This document shows, piece after piece, positions 17,399 to 26,198 of a DNA stretch of 64,000 bases. Position numbers and translations under genes: made by a program. The stretch's first letter is position 1; every line of letters starts with the position of its first letter. The notes under the pieces were generated by a model, which was not told the DNA's origin, searched no databases, and was given only the letters and a program-made list of their open reading frames with translations. Source of the stretch: JAANXG01 sp963731035. Lineage in GTDB: Bacteria > Pseudomonadota > Gammaproteobacteria > Arenicellales > JAANXG01. The stretch covers positions 62,001-126,000 of the forward strand of contig CAVSUY010000006.1 in NCBI GenBank assembly GCA_963731035.1, in the 5' to 3' direction.

Positions 17399-18049
17399 CT
17401 AGCCGCTGAACTCGTAGATCCCGAAGTGCTTGGTGCGGATTCCCAGATCGGCGAACACGTCGAAGCCGAGCAATCGCAGGGTGTGGCAGACCTGATAGTC
17501 CTCGGAGACATAGTTGCCGTCTGAGGCGCCTTGTCGAAAGACGTCGTAGTGCATTCCTGAGGGGACGTCGCCGACTGTCAAAGGATCGACGGCGTAGCTG
17601 CGTTCGTTTTCGATGGCGTGCTCGATCAGTTTGTCCACGGCATTCCTGGACAGCATCAGCACTCCGGTTCCAATGCGGGTGACGCGGGCTAGCGTCCCCG
17701 TCCGCGACAGCACCTCACCGACGCTGAACACCGGCTTTTCCGCCCCCTGGATCTTGAGACGGATCGGCGCGCCGATGACGTCCTTGCCATGCTCGAGCAG
17801 CCGGCGTACATCCCGGCCCCGTATTCCGACATCGGCGTCGAGATAAAGCAGGTGTGTAAGATCGGTACGCTGGTGAAACTCGGTTAGAATCGTGTTGCGG
17901 GCGCGCGCCACCAGGCTGTCGGCGATCACCACGTGCCAGGAGTAGCTGATACCGTTCGCCGTCAGGTCGAGCAGCGAGCGCACGTAGTCCACGTACAACT
18001 GGCCGTTATAGGTGGGAGTACCTACCATGATTTTCATCTTGCGGCTCAT
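17399..18049 (-). CDS. GT-A fold glycosyltransferase-like protein
   Basis: 216 aa. The N-terminus KIMVGTPTYNGQLYVDYV and the acidic motif YLDADVGIRG (a DxD-type metal/nucleotide site) are those of small GT2-like transferases, and SLVARARNTILTEF is typical of the family that handles N-terminal donor loops. It lies divergently 84 bases from another GT-like gene at 18134. Together they may modify a glycan or a protein; the acceptor is unknown. Confidence 0.75.
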   Translation of the reverse strand: MSRKMKIMVGTPTYNGQLYVDYVRSLLDLTANGISYSWHVVIADSLVARARNTILTEFHQRTDLTHLLYLDADVGIRGRDVRRLLEHGKDVIGAPIRLKIQGAEKPVFSVGEVLSRTGTLARVTRIGTGVLMLSRNAVDKLIEHAIENERSYAVDPLTVGDVPSGMHYDVFRQGASDGNYVSEDYQVCHTLRLLGFDVFADLGIRTKHFGIYEFSG

Positions 18050-18133
18050 GAGCGGCGATTATCCGTTGCCCATGGTGTATTGGCAAAGAACTCCGAACCC
18101 TGACGGGCATCGCTCGTTGAACCGACTCCCACC

Positions 18134-18970
18134 GTGCTCGGCATTGTAGTCCCATACTGGAACCCGTTCGGCAACCGCGATCGGCTCGATAACCTGGAGC
18201 GGTGTCTGGCGCGACTGCGTGGTGTCGCCGGCGTGAGGACGCTGTGCGTGGAAATGGCCTGCGGCGGCGAATCCGGGCTCGCGGACATCGTGCTCGAGGG
18301 AGGCGACCGTGCCGTTTATCTCTGGCAGAAGGAGCGACTGATCAACCACGGTTGTGCGGTGCTCGCGGGTGAGGGCATCGATCGCCTCGGCTACGTAGAC
18401 TCGGACTGCCTGTTCATCGATCCCGACTGGCCTTGCGCCATAGATGCGCAGTTCGAGGCCGGCTGCAACGTTGTCCAGGGTTTCACCAGGGTCGACGGCG
18501 GGGCGAATGCCGCGCTGGCGTCGTATCCCGAGCTCGCGGACAGGCTCCACGGCGGCTCGATGTTCCTCCACCGGGACCTGTTCCGGAAGATCGACGGCTT
18601 CTACGAGTACTGCATCGTCGGGGGGGGCGATTTCGTTCTCCTGATGGCCGTCACCGGCGACCACGGCGCCATGAAGTCGGTGTTCCCCGGCGAGGCGTAC
18701 AGGAGACACGCTGGCCGGTGGCTCGAGGCGTTCCGAGACGTCGCCCTGCGGCCGGCCTGCGCGGACAACGCGGTCCAGATCCTCGACCACGGCAACCCGC
18801 AGCGCTCCCACCGGCTGCGCCATGCCCTGCTTCAGGACTTCGTCCCGGAGGAAGACATCGTCCAGGGCGAGGTGCTCGACCTCACCGAGAGGGGGAGGCG
18901 ACTGCTTCCCCGCCTGCGCGCCTACTGTGCCCACCGGGAGGACCGGGCGGACATCATTCTCCGTCGCTGA
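18134..18970 (+). CDS. GT2-like glycosyltransferase
   Basis: 278 aa from a GTG start at 18134. It opens with GIVVPYWNPFGNRDRLDNL, has the acidic motif YVDSDCLFID (about residues 95-104) and a GGSMFLHRDLFRKIDGF segment that resembles the acceptor-binding GT2/galactosyltransferase region (galactosyltransferase-C-like). No membrane segments. Divergent from the GT-like gene at 17399-18049, probably as a functional pair. Confidence 0.75.
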   Translation: MLGIVVPYWNPFGNRDRLDNLERCLARLRGVAGVRTLCVEMACGGESGLADIVLEGGDRAVYLWQKERLINHGCAVLAGEGIDRLGYVDSDCLFIDPDWPCAIDAQFEAGCNVVQGFTRVDGGANAALASYPELADRLHGGSMFLHRDLFRKIDGFYEYCIVGGGDFVLLMAVTGDHGAMKSVFPGEAYRRHAGRWLEAFRDVALRPACADNAVQILDHGNPQRSHRLRHALLQDFVPEEDIVQGEVLDLTERGRRLLPRLRAYCAHREDRADIILRR

Positions 18971-19157
18971 AGCCGGAAAATTCAAGCAAGGCCCACCGAT
19001 GGAACGGCAAGTACAGCTGGAATTTCGTAATTCACCGGACATTGGCTCGAATGCCTTTGCGCTGCCGGGCGGCGTCATCTTAATCACCGGTCAATTGATC
19101 GTCCTCACATTGCCTACCTGTGATCTATACTGGCCATTAAAAGGGCGCAACAGGCAC

Positions 19158-19574
19158 ATGAGCGACAAACACATACGGGTTGAGCGGGGCGAGACTATAT
19201 TCAAGGAGGGCGACGACGGTGACTGCATGTACGTCATCGTTGAGGGGCAGGTTCAGATTGTACGAGACTCCGGGAGCAGTCCGGTGGTCCTTGCGACTCT
19301 TGGCGAAGGCGCGTTCTTCGGGGAGATGGCCATCCTGCACCGAACCACCCGGACGGCAACCGCCGTTGCGGTCACCGACGTAGAGCTGATGACCGTACAG
19401 GGACCCGATCTGGTGCACCTTCTGGCGAAGCGTCCGGAGCTCGGGGCCAGGATGATCCACACGCTTACACGCCGGCTCGAGCACACGACGAATCAGGTCA
19501 TGGACGAGAAGGCAAAGATCGCCCTGCTGTTCGACCACGATGCGGAATCTGAAGCCGGTCTGCAGAGCGGGTAG
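19158..19574 (+). CDS. Stand-alone cyclic-nucleotide-binding (Crp-like sensor) domain protein
   Basis: 138 aa. It contains one cNMP-binding beta-barrel with the phosphate-binding cassette FFGEMAILHRTTRTATAVA (about residues 56-74) and the start ERGETIFKEGDDGDCMYVI. There is no C-terminal DNA-binding helix-turn-helix, so it is not a normal Crp/Fnr regulator and may act through protein contacts. I place the start at ATG 19158; the frame is open further upstream but that part shadows the preceding glycosyltransferase and spacer. Confidence 0.82.
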   Translation: MSDKHIRVERGETIFKEGDDGDCMYVIVEGQVQIVRDSGSSPVVLATLGEGAFFGEMAILHRTTRTATAVAVTDVELMTVQGPDLVHLLAKRPELGARMIHTLTRRLEHTTNQVMDEKAKIALLFDHDAESEAGLQSG

Positions 19575-19701
19575 TCTCTTCGAGAATCCGGCAATTGCGT
19601 CTGACTGCGGTTGCCCCTGCCCCGGAACAATTGTCCCGTGGTTGTCAGGGCGTTTCTCCGTAAAGTCTTAGAGACTTGGCCGCGCTGTCGAATCGTGGTC
19701 A

Positions 19702-20436
19702 TTAGAGGTAGTCATGCACGACCGTTCCAAGTGCGAGTGTCAGGTCGGTCAGCACGTGCACCGCGGACCGCACTTTTCGCACGGGCAGCTCGGCTACCGG
19801 CGCCAGCGCGTGGGCCGTCAAGTCGAGCGCGCCCGGTCCACTCCAGGCCCCTTTTACGTTGATGTCCTCCATCCGGTACTCGACGAGTTCGCAGATACGC
19901 ACGCTGCCATCGACATCGGGAATGATACGCAGCAGATAGTGTGGAGCGGTGAGCGTCTCGAGAATTTCCTCCACCGGCACGGTCCTGTGCTTGTAGCCCA
20001 TGGTACCCGTGGCGACGCGAATACCGTTGCAATCGAGGGTGCCGACCAGGGCATCTTTTCGGACCTCGAGCGTGGGCTGGCCGAGCTTCTTCGGGAAGCC
20101 CCAAAGCTCTCGTCCACCTACCAACGGCGCATTGTCGTCGAGGTACATGGCGTGTGAGTAACCGCCCTGTTGGCCGCGGAAGGAAACCGGGATGGCCTGG
20201 CCGGATTCACAATAATCACCAAAGCCCGTGGAGTCCGGCATACGGATGAACTCGTATCGGACGACCGGTTCCACCAACTCGAGCGGCGCGGGAACAACGC
20301 GTTCGAGCGCCTCGTGGTCGGTTTCATACGTAACGATGAAGAATTCGCGATCGATGAATCGATACGGGCCGCGCGGGTACGCAGGACTGCTGAATGGCAT
20401 TGCGAACGAATGTTCCAGGACTTCGGACTCTTTCAT
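19702..20436 (-). CDS. adc: Acetoacetate decarboxylase
   Basis: 244 aa, the usual family size. Decarboxylates acetoacetate to acetone and CO2 through a Schiff base on a Lys; the conserved segment is GRELWGFPKKLG (about residues 108-119). The N-terminal FSSPAYPRGPYRF and the Glu-containing EFIRMPD segments are typical. Family members also include acetoacetate-decarboxylase-like hydrolyases with other substrates, so the reaction is probable, not proven. It is a single gene on the minus strand. It could serve leucine or ketone metabolism. Confidence 0.85.
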   Translation of the reverse strand: MKESEVLEHSFAMPFSSPAYPRGPYRFIDREFFIVTYETDHEALERVVPAPLELVEPVVRYEFIRMPDSTGFGDYCESGQAIPVSFRGQQGGYSHAMYLDDNAPLVGGRELWGFPKKLGQPTLEVRKDALVGTLDCNGIRVATGTMGYKHRTVPVEEILETLTAPHYLLRIIPDVDGSVRICELVEYRMEDINVKGAWSGPGALDLTAHALAPVAELPVRKVRSAVHVLTDLTLALGTVVHDYL

Positions 20437-20632
20437 GACGACTCCAGAGGAATGTTAGGGATGATCGAGGTTGCTTGAACCTCACGATGCCCTCATTCTC
20501 TGAGTCAACTCAGGCGCGCGTGAGTTCCGGGCGATAGGCAAATTCCCCGCAAAGGGATCGCGGTCATGATCCACCACGGCGAGTCCCGGAACACTGAACC
20601 TGGCGTCCGAGACCCGCCGTCGAAGTCGCGCG

Positions 20633-21424
20633 CTACGGCATGATCGTCAACTCGGCCTGCTCCAGGTGGTAGGTCTTCAGATAGCTGGCGATGGTGGTGA
20701 ACGTTGCCGTTTCGGGAGTTACGCCCTGATCGGACATCGCCACGTCGGGCATGAAGATTGACCCCAGTGTCAGTTTGAACGGATTGACCTTCACCGGCTG
20801 GGCCTTGAAATAGGCCCGGGTGTCAGCTTTGATAATCGCCAGGTCGCTGGTCCCGTATACGGCGGCGTTGATCACGTCCAGCACGTACTCGGTACAGTTC
20901 TGGAACTTGGTGTTGTACGGATTCGCAATGGCCGAGTAACGTGGATTGTGCAGCTTCGGGTAAACATCGGAACCGATTACCTCGAGCAGCCGTTGCTGCA
21001 GTTCAGGCGCAGGAATGATGATGCCGGCTCTGAGTACCTGGGCTCCGGAGAAGAAATCCACCGGAAAATCCGTCACCAGATGACTGGCGTTCGGTTTGTC
21101 GTCGCGCTGATAGAGGTTGTGGATCACGTAGCCCGGGATGGTGCGTCCCTTGGCCGTCTTGATCAACGAGTACACCGCGAATGCTGTATGGGTGTAGTGA
21201 ACGCCCGGCGGCAGTTCGCTCTCCGGGCGGCCGATGCGGGCGACGATGAATACCCGGGCGCCACGCTGGGCGGCGGTACGTTCCACCTTCTTGGCAAAGG
21301 CGGCGAGTTGTTCCCCGGTGAAGTTGCCCTCCTGCCCGCCCGCCTGGCTGCTGGCGGCCGAAGCCGCCAGCGAAACGAACACCAGAACGATCCCCAGCAG
21401 CAGGCGTGGGACGCGGCGAGTCAT
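20633..21424 (-). CDS. DUF2145-family exported protein
   Basis: 263 aa with a Sec signal peptide (LLLGIVLVFVSLAASAA, likely cleavage after ASA). The mature part carries the DUF2145 landmarks RIGRPESELPPGVHYTHTAF, IHNLYQRDD, ANPYNTKFQNCTEYVLDV and a TATFTTIASYL C-terminus. Conserved Cys, His and Asn in the YTH and QNCTE motifs look catalytic (Cys-peptidase- or lipase-like folds have been suggested for such Cys/His pairs), which is inference. The start overlaps the stop of the upstream small secreted protein (ATGA), so they are coupled. Confidence 0.82.
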   Translation of the reverse strand: MTRRVPRLLLGIVLVFVSLAASAASSQAGGQEGNFTGEQLAAFAKKVERTAAQRGARVFIVARIGRPESELPPGVHYTHTAFAVYSLIKTAKGRTIPGYVIHNLYQRDDKPNASHLVTDFPVDFFSGAQVLRAGIIIPAPELQQRLLEVIGSDVYPKLHNPRYSAIANPYNTKFQNCTEYVLDVINAAVYGTSDLAIIKADTRAYFKAQPVKVNPFKLTLGSIFMPDVAMSDQGVTPETATFTTIASYLKTYHLEQAELTIMP

Positions 21425-21762
21425 TGGTCACCTCCCTTCTCCTGCATGGCCCGCGCGGGGTCGGGGCCGGCGGTCACCGTCTCGTCGGTCAACGGCAGCG
21501 GCTGCCCGATGGGCTGATCGGCGATCTCCAACAAGGCGTCGCCGGCCTGGCCGCTGACCTGACCCACCGCGCCGCTGACCTTGAGCGGCAAGGCAACGAC
21601 GGTGGCCGCCAGTTCGGCGCTGCCGACCACTGCGTGACTTACAGCCCGAGCCGAGTGGTGAATCGCGGCGCTGAAATGCTGGATGCTGCCCTGGGCCAGC
21701 GCCGGCTGAGCGGCAGCCAGAGACAGGCCGAGTGCGGGAACGATCAGGAACTTCTTGTTCAT
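21421..21762 (-). CDS. Small secreted protein paired with DUF2145
   Basis: 113 aa with a clear signal peptide (KFLIVPALGLSLAAAQPALA, cleavage after ALA) and a strong Shine-Dalgarno (GGAGG) seven bases before ATG. The mature part is Ala/Val/Gly/Ser-rich with a helical or beta-rich amphipathic run (HSARAVSHAVVGSAELAATV) and a charged C-terminus. Its stop codon overlaps the start of the DUF2145 gene. I recognise no family. The tight pairing suggests a shared periplasmic complex. Confidence 0.75.
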   Translation of the reverse strand: MNKKFLIVPALGLSLAAAQPALAQGSIQHFSAAIHHSARAVSHAVVGSAELAATVVALPLKVSGAVGQVSGQAGDALLEIADQPIGQPLPLTDETVTAGPDPARAMQEKGGDQ

Positions 21763-22141
21763 GTCACTTACCTCCGGTTTCGTGAATTGCCGTGATTGGC
21801 GGAGCGCAAGTGTTGTTCAAAGTATCCTATTCGTAAACCATATTAATCGTGGTTGCGATATATTGCTCCTTTGGTATCAAATATCGATACTACTTGCAGC
21901 CGGTGGACCTGCTCCAGGGCGGGAATCCGGTCTACTTCGATGACGTGGTATTCATGCGCCCCGCCGGGGATTTGGGGAATGTGGCGCCGCCGTGCCCCAT
22001 TGAGTCGCTGATTCGACGGCCAGGCCGCGTCCGTCCGGTTCTTGTCCATTCGCCTGAGCTATGTGTCCATCGTTGCCTTCCGGGTACGGCCGGTGATAGT
22101 TTTGTCGTTCCCACGTTGAGGCCGGCAGCAAAGGATCCGTA
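21763..22141. other. Intergenic stretch between divergent secreted-protein genes
   Basis: About 380 bases separating the minus-strand DUF2145 pair from the plus-strand exported protein. It holds the strong GGAGG ribosome site of the former. An AT-rich patch around 21840-21895 is probably promoter DNA for one or both genes. No RNA gene or repeat was recognised. Confidence 0.4.
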
Positions 22142-22636
22142 ATGGCGAAAAAATCAAGTGCCGAACAAGCCGTTCAAAAATCCCGTCGTAAGCTGGTCGG
22201 CGTATTGTCCGCCAGCGCCGCGGTGGCGAAATTGCCTGGTACCTGGTCACGACCGACAGTGGCATCGGTAGTTCTTCCGGCGCATGCCAGCACTTCGCCG
22301 CCGCCCTCACCGTCCTCGCCGTGCACGGGCGGGGAGGTGATTATCGCCAACTACACGCACGCGGGCGGCAGCGTTACCGTAGGGCTGGTTGGCTCCGTCA
22401 CCCTGCCCGATAGCGGCTACTACGCCAACTTCATATACCCTGGGGGCACCCATGTGGTTGCCCTGGATACGATCGGTCCCGGCACCTATGCCGCCACTCT
22501 CAATCCAGGCGCCAGCTTCACCGAAGCGCTCTGCCCCGGTCCGGTGAGCGTCGGGGTCGGGTTCTATCCCATTGGCACCACCGGCGACAGTGGGTGTTAC
22601 TTCTACGATACGCTTACCTGCACTGTCACTGTCTAG
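22142..22636 (+). CDS. Exported protein with Tat-like W-P-V / LPAHA leader
   Basis: 164 aa. The leader is MAKKSSAEQ..., then QKSRRKLVGVLSASAAVAKL and GTWSRPTVASVVLPAHASTS, with AHA as likely signal-peptidase site. The mature protein is Ser/Pro-rich at first, then a compact Gly/Thr/Val beta-type domain with four Cys and a CTVTV end, suggesting a small extracellular or periplasmic fold with disulphides. The family is unknown. This is the third copy in the window of the same leader pattern. Confidence 0.75.
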   Translation: MAKKSSAEQAVQKSRRKLVGVLSASAAVAKLPGTWSRPTVASVVLPAHASTSPPPSPSSPCTGGEVIIANYTHAGGSVTVGLVGSVTLPDSGYYANFIYPGGTHVVALDTIGPGTYAATLNPGASFTEALCPGPVSVGVGFYPIGTTGDSGCYFYDTLTCTVTV

Positions 22637-22838
22637 CAACCATTCCCGTCGAGCACGGACAAGCGGGCCGTTCAGCATCGATACGGGCGGCTGGATGTCC
22701 GTTGGACCTTTCGCCATTGCGTTGACCTGATCAGGCATTGTCTCGGGATCAGCGGCTCCTTCCCGGCGGACCTGACCGCGCGTCTGCTCACTTGGAGGTG
22801 CGTGTAGAATGCCGCCCCGGATTCGAGAGAGAAATACC

Positions 22839-24092
22839 ATGCATGATCTTGTTGTGGTGGGCGCCGGCGCGGCGGGCCTCGGCGCCGCCCGCACAGCCAT
22901 TGACCTGGGACTGCAGACAGTCGTGGTGGAGGCGGCGCACCGCATCGGCGGCCGTGCCTACAGCGAGGAAATCAAGCCGGGGGTGCCGTTTGATCTCGGC
23001 TGCCACTGGCTGCATTCGGGCAGCCTGAACCCTTTCGCTGCTGTTGCCGACCGGCTCGGCGTGAGCTACGTGCCGCGGTCGCAGTGGAATCCGCGCTTGC
23101 GCGTGGAGGGTGGCTGGGCGAACGATCACGAACGTGAGGGCTTTTTTCGCTACTGGGATCAGATGGATGCGAGGATAGAGACCTTTGATGGCGCCAAGGA
23201 AGATACCTCCGTGGCGGAGCTTATCGATAGGGACAGCCCGTGGTCGGAGTTCTACGATTACTGGACGTCATTGATGACGTCCAGTGACAGCGATCTCGTG
23301 TCGGTGGCGGATATGGCCGCCTACAGGGACACCCATGAAAACTGGCCCGTCACCGATGGGTACGGCAATCTCGTGGCGCGATTCGGCACCGACATCCCCG
23401 TAGAGTTGAACAGCGCGGTCGAAAAGATCGAACGGACGCGAGCAGCTGTGAAGGTGCATACCGCACGCGGCATAGTGGAATCGAAGATCGCGCTGGTGAC
23501 CGTCTCGAACGGTGTCCTGGCGAGCGAACACATCCGCTTCGACCCTCCGTTGCCGGACTGGAAGCGCGAGGCGATTTCCGGTGTGCGTCTTGGCAACCAC
23601 AACAGGATCGCCGTGGCCCTTGACGGGGATCCACTGGGCGACGAGGCGCCGGTCAATATCATCGATATGGCGGACGAGGTGCCGATGCTGCTGCACGTGA
23701 AGCCCTACGGCCACCCTTATATCGTCGGCGCTACGGGCGGAAGGTTCGCCGACTGGCTGGAGAGGGCCGGCGTCGAGGCATCGGTCGACCATCTGGTGAG
23801 CAGACTGAAGCGGATTTTCGGCAGCAGTATAGAGAACGCGGTCGGACGACATATCGTCACCGCCTGGGGCGGCGATCCATGGACCATGGGGGCGTATTCG
23901 GCCTGCCTGCCGGGGCAGGCCCATCAGCGTGATGCCCTGGCGGCGCCCATCGACGGGCAGCTGTGGTTCGCGGGCGAGGCGACCTCGCCGGATTTTTTCT
24001 CCACGTGCCACGGGGCTTACCTCTCGGGCATCAAGGCGGCGCACGACGTCGCGAGCGCGCTCGGTTCCGGCGCGAGGCGGACGGCGCCCTGA
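22839..24092 (+). CDS. FAD-dependent amine oxidase family protein
   Basis: About 417 aa from ATG 22839, which follows GAGAGAGAAATA; a longer start at 22809 would add a non-conserved leader. FAD motif VVVGAGAAGLGAARTA with VVVEAAHRIGGRAYSE (GG doublet) at the N-terminus, and the C-terminal substrate/FAD motif LWFAGEATSPDFFSTCHGAY, are classic for the flavin monoamine-oxidase superfamily. It would oxidise an amine to an imine, producing H2O2. The substrate is unknown. It stands between the exported-protein gene and the NUDIX-MBL gene. Confidence 0.87.
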   Translation: MHDLVVVGAGAAGLGAARTAIDLGLQTVVVEAAHRIGGRAYSEEIKPGVPFDLGCHWLHSGSLNPFAAVADRLGVSYVPRSQWNPRLRVEGGWANDHEREGFFRYWDQMDARIETFDGAKEDTSVAELIDRDSPWSEFYDYWTSLMTSSDSDLVSVADMAAYRDTHENWPVTDGYGNLVARFGTDIPVELNSAVEKIERTRAAVKVHTARGIVESKIALVTVSNGVLASEHIRFDPPLPDWKREAISGVRLGNHNRIAVALDGDPLGDEAPVNIIDMADEVPMLLHVKPYGHPYIVGATGGRFADWLERAGVEASVDHLVSRLKRIFGSSIENAVGRHIVTAWGGDPWTMGAYSACLPGQAHQRDALAAPIDGQLWFAGEATSPDFFSTCHGAYLSGIKAAHDVASALGSGARRTAP

Positions 24093-24275
24093 CGCTCGGG
24101 AAACCGGTTGTCCGGACTGCATGCTGGGTGGCCGTAGATATGAAAACCACAAGGACGCTACCCCCGGGGCCGTTCGGCGGCGTCTCGGGGATCCAGGTTG
24201 TTGTCAAGAATCACGGGGGCTTGTGATAGTTTTGCTTTCCAAGCCTGAACGGGCTGGGAGGACCCTCCTCACTTG

Positions 24276-25901
24276 ATGAAACCCAAACCGGCAGCGACGG
24301 TGGTCGTCGCCCGGGACGGTGAACACGGCTTGGAGGTGCTGCTGCTTCGGCGCACCAAAAAAGCGGTGTTCATGCCCGGTGTGTACGTGTTTCCGGGTGG
24401 CGCCGTGGACCGGCAGGACCACGATCCGGCGCTGATTTCGCGGGCGCCGGGTGTCGACGGCGACGCACTGAACCGCTCGCTGGCCGTGCCAGGCGGCGGC
24501 ATGGGTTTTTTGGCGGCAGCCATCCGGGAGTGCTTCGAGGAAGCCGGCCTGTTGCTCGCGGACATCGGTGTGCCCGCGGTTGCTGACATGGACCGCTGGC
24601 GGCGGAGACTGGCGTCCGGCGAGCTCACCCTGGCGCAGTTGTGCCGGGAGCTGGACCTCACGCTCCACGCGGACCGGCTGGGCTATCTGAGCCGCTGGAT
24701 CACCCCGCCCGGGTCGCCCCGGCGCTTCGACGCGCGCTTTTTCGCCGCGCCGGCGCCCCCAGGGCAAACGGCACGCCACGACGGCGCCGAGACCACGGCC
24801 CATTTGTGGATCACGCCGGCGCAGGCCGTGGAACGCTACCGCCGCGGCCTGCTGCCTCTCGGGAGCCCAACCCTTCAGACCATGGACTTGTTGTCCAGCT
24901 TCGAGACCACGGGCGAGCTGCTACGCCGGACGCGATTGCACGGGAATCCGGGCGGACGCCCGTCGCTCCTCGCTGATGGACGCGACGGCGTGCGGCTGGT
25001 GCATCCCACGGAACCGTCGTTTGCCGAGATCGCGAAGCTTCACGACCAGGGCATGCGCGGCGCCGCCTATGAGATCATTCCCGGGGTGCCGCGATGGCTT
25101 TCCCCACGGGTGCGGCGGCTGACCGCGACCAATCCCGGCGTGATGACCGGCCCCGGCACCAACACTTATCTGGTGGACGGTGGCGACGGGCTGGTGGTCA
25201 TCGATCCGGGCCCGGGTCTGGACACGCACATCAAGGCCATCGTGTCCGAAGCGGGCGCCGCGCCGGTGCGCGCGATCCTGGTCACCCACACCCATCGCGA
25301 CCACTCTCCAGGCGCGCAGTTGCTCAGGGAGCGAACCGGTGCCCCGGTTCTGGGCATGCCGTCGCCCGAGGATGACAGCCATGACCGGACGTTCGTTCCC
25401 GACCGCGTGCCGCGACACGGTGAGTGTCTGAATTTCGGCGGCGCCACGCTGCGCGCCATCCACACCCCCGGTCATGCCTCGAATCACCTGTGCTACCTGC
25501 TGGAGGAAGAGAACCTGTTGTTCTCGGGCGACCACATCATGCAGGGCTCGACGGTGGTGATCAGTCCGCCCGATGGACGCATGGGCGACTACCTGAAGTC
25601 GCTGGCGATGCTTCACGGGGAATCCATTGCGCATATCGCACCCGGGCACGGCTTCTTGATGGGGGATCCGGGCGCGGTCATCGACCGGATCATCGACCAT
25701 CGGCTGAGGCGCGAAGCCAAGGTGGCGCAGGCCGTGCGTCGGTTCGGCCCGGCCACCGAGGAGACGCTTCTGGCATCGGTGTACGATGACGTTCCCGCCG
25801 CCCTGCACAATGTCGCCCGGCGTTCCCTGCTGGCGCATCTTATCAAGCTGTGCGACGAGGGCGCGATCCGGGGAGGAGACGGCTGGCGCTCCGTGGACTG
25901 A
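24276..25901 (+). CDS. NUDIX hydrolase fused to metallo-beta-lactamase-fold hydrolase
   Basis: 541-aa fusion. Residues about 5-230 are a NUDIX domain with FMPGVYVFPGGAVD and the box-like GFLAAAIRECFEEAGLLL. Residues about 260-540 are an MBL-fold domain: GPGTNTYLVDGG, the metal site THTHRDH (about 338-344) and FSGDHIMQGSTVV, with a C-terminal winged-helix-like part (LLAHLIKLCDEG). The MBL half resembles LACTB2/glyoxalase-II-like proteins; the NUDIX half resembles acyl-CoA-diphosphatase-type domains. The fusion precedes an acyl-CoA catabolism operon, so CoA-ester or acyl-intermediate housekeeping is plausible but inferred. ATG at 24276 is preferred over the TTG three bases earlier. Confidence 0.87.
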   Translation: MKPKPAATVVVARDGEHGLEVLLLRRTKKAVFMPGVYVFPGGAVDRQDHDPALISRAPGVDGDALNRSLAVPGGGMGFLAAAIRECFEEAGLLLADIGVPAVADMDRWRRRLASGELTLAQLCRELDLTLHADRLGYLSRWITPPGSPRRFDARFFAAPAPPGQTARHDGAETTAHLWITPAQAVERYRRGLLPLGSPTLQTMDLLSSFETTGELLRRTRLHGNPGGRPSLLADGRDGVRLVHPTEPSFAEIAKLHDQGMRGAAYEIIPGVPRWLSPRVRRLTATNPGVMTGPGTNTYLVDGGDGLVVIDPGPGLDTHIKAIVSEAGAAPVRAILVTHTHRDHSPGAQLLRERTGAPVLGMPSPEDDSHDRTFVPDRVPRHGECLNFGGATLRAIHTPGHASNHLCYLLEEENLLFSGDHIMQGSTVVISPPDGRMGDYLKSLAMLHGESIAHIAPGHGFLMGDPGAVIDRIIDHRLRREAKVAQAVRRFGPATEETLLASVYDDVPAALHNVARRSLLAHLIKLCDEGAIRGGDGWRSVD

Positions 25902-26198
25902 AGATGGCGTTGTCGTAGAGGCGCCTTTCATGCCCTGGGTCGATTCTCGAATCGTGTAGACTGTTCCCTGTTCCAACCAGCGACTGTCCGGGTCGCCAGC
26001 GGCTGCGACAGTCTATCTATGTCGTTGAACGGAGCCCTCCGGGGGATTGTTTCGATGAACAAGCGCTGTGCGGGTATTTGCGAAACTGCGCCTTGTTACT
26101 CATCGATCTTCGGACCGAATACAAGTGGGTGTTATTCCAGTGACCAGCGCCGAGGCGGCGACCGTCCGGGCGGCGCGGCGCGTGATTGAGATGCTTCG

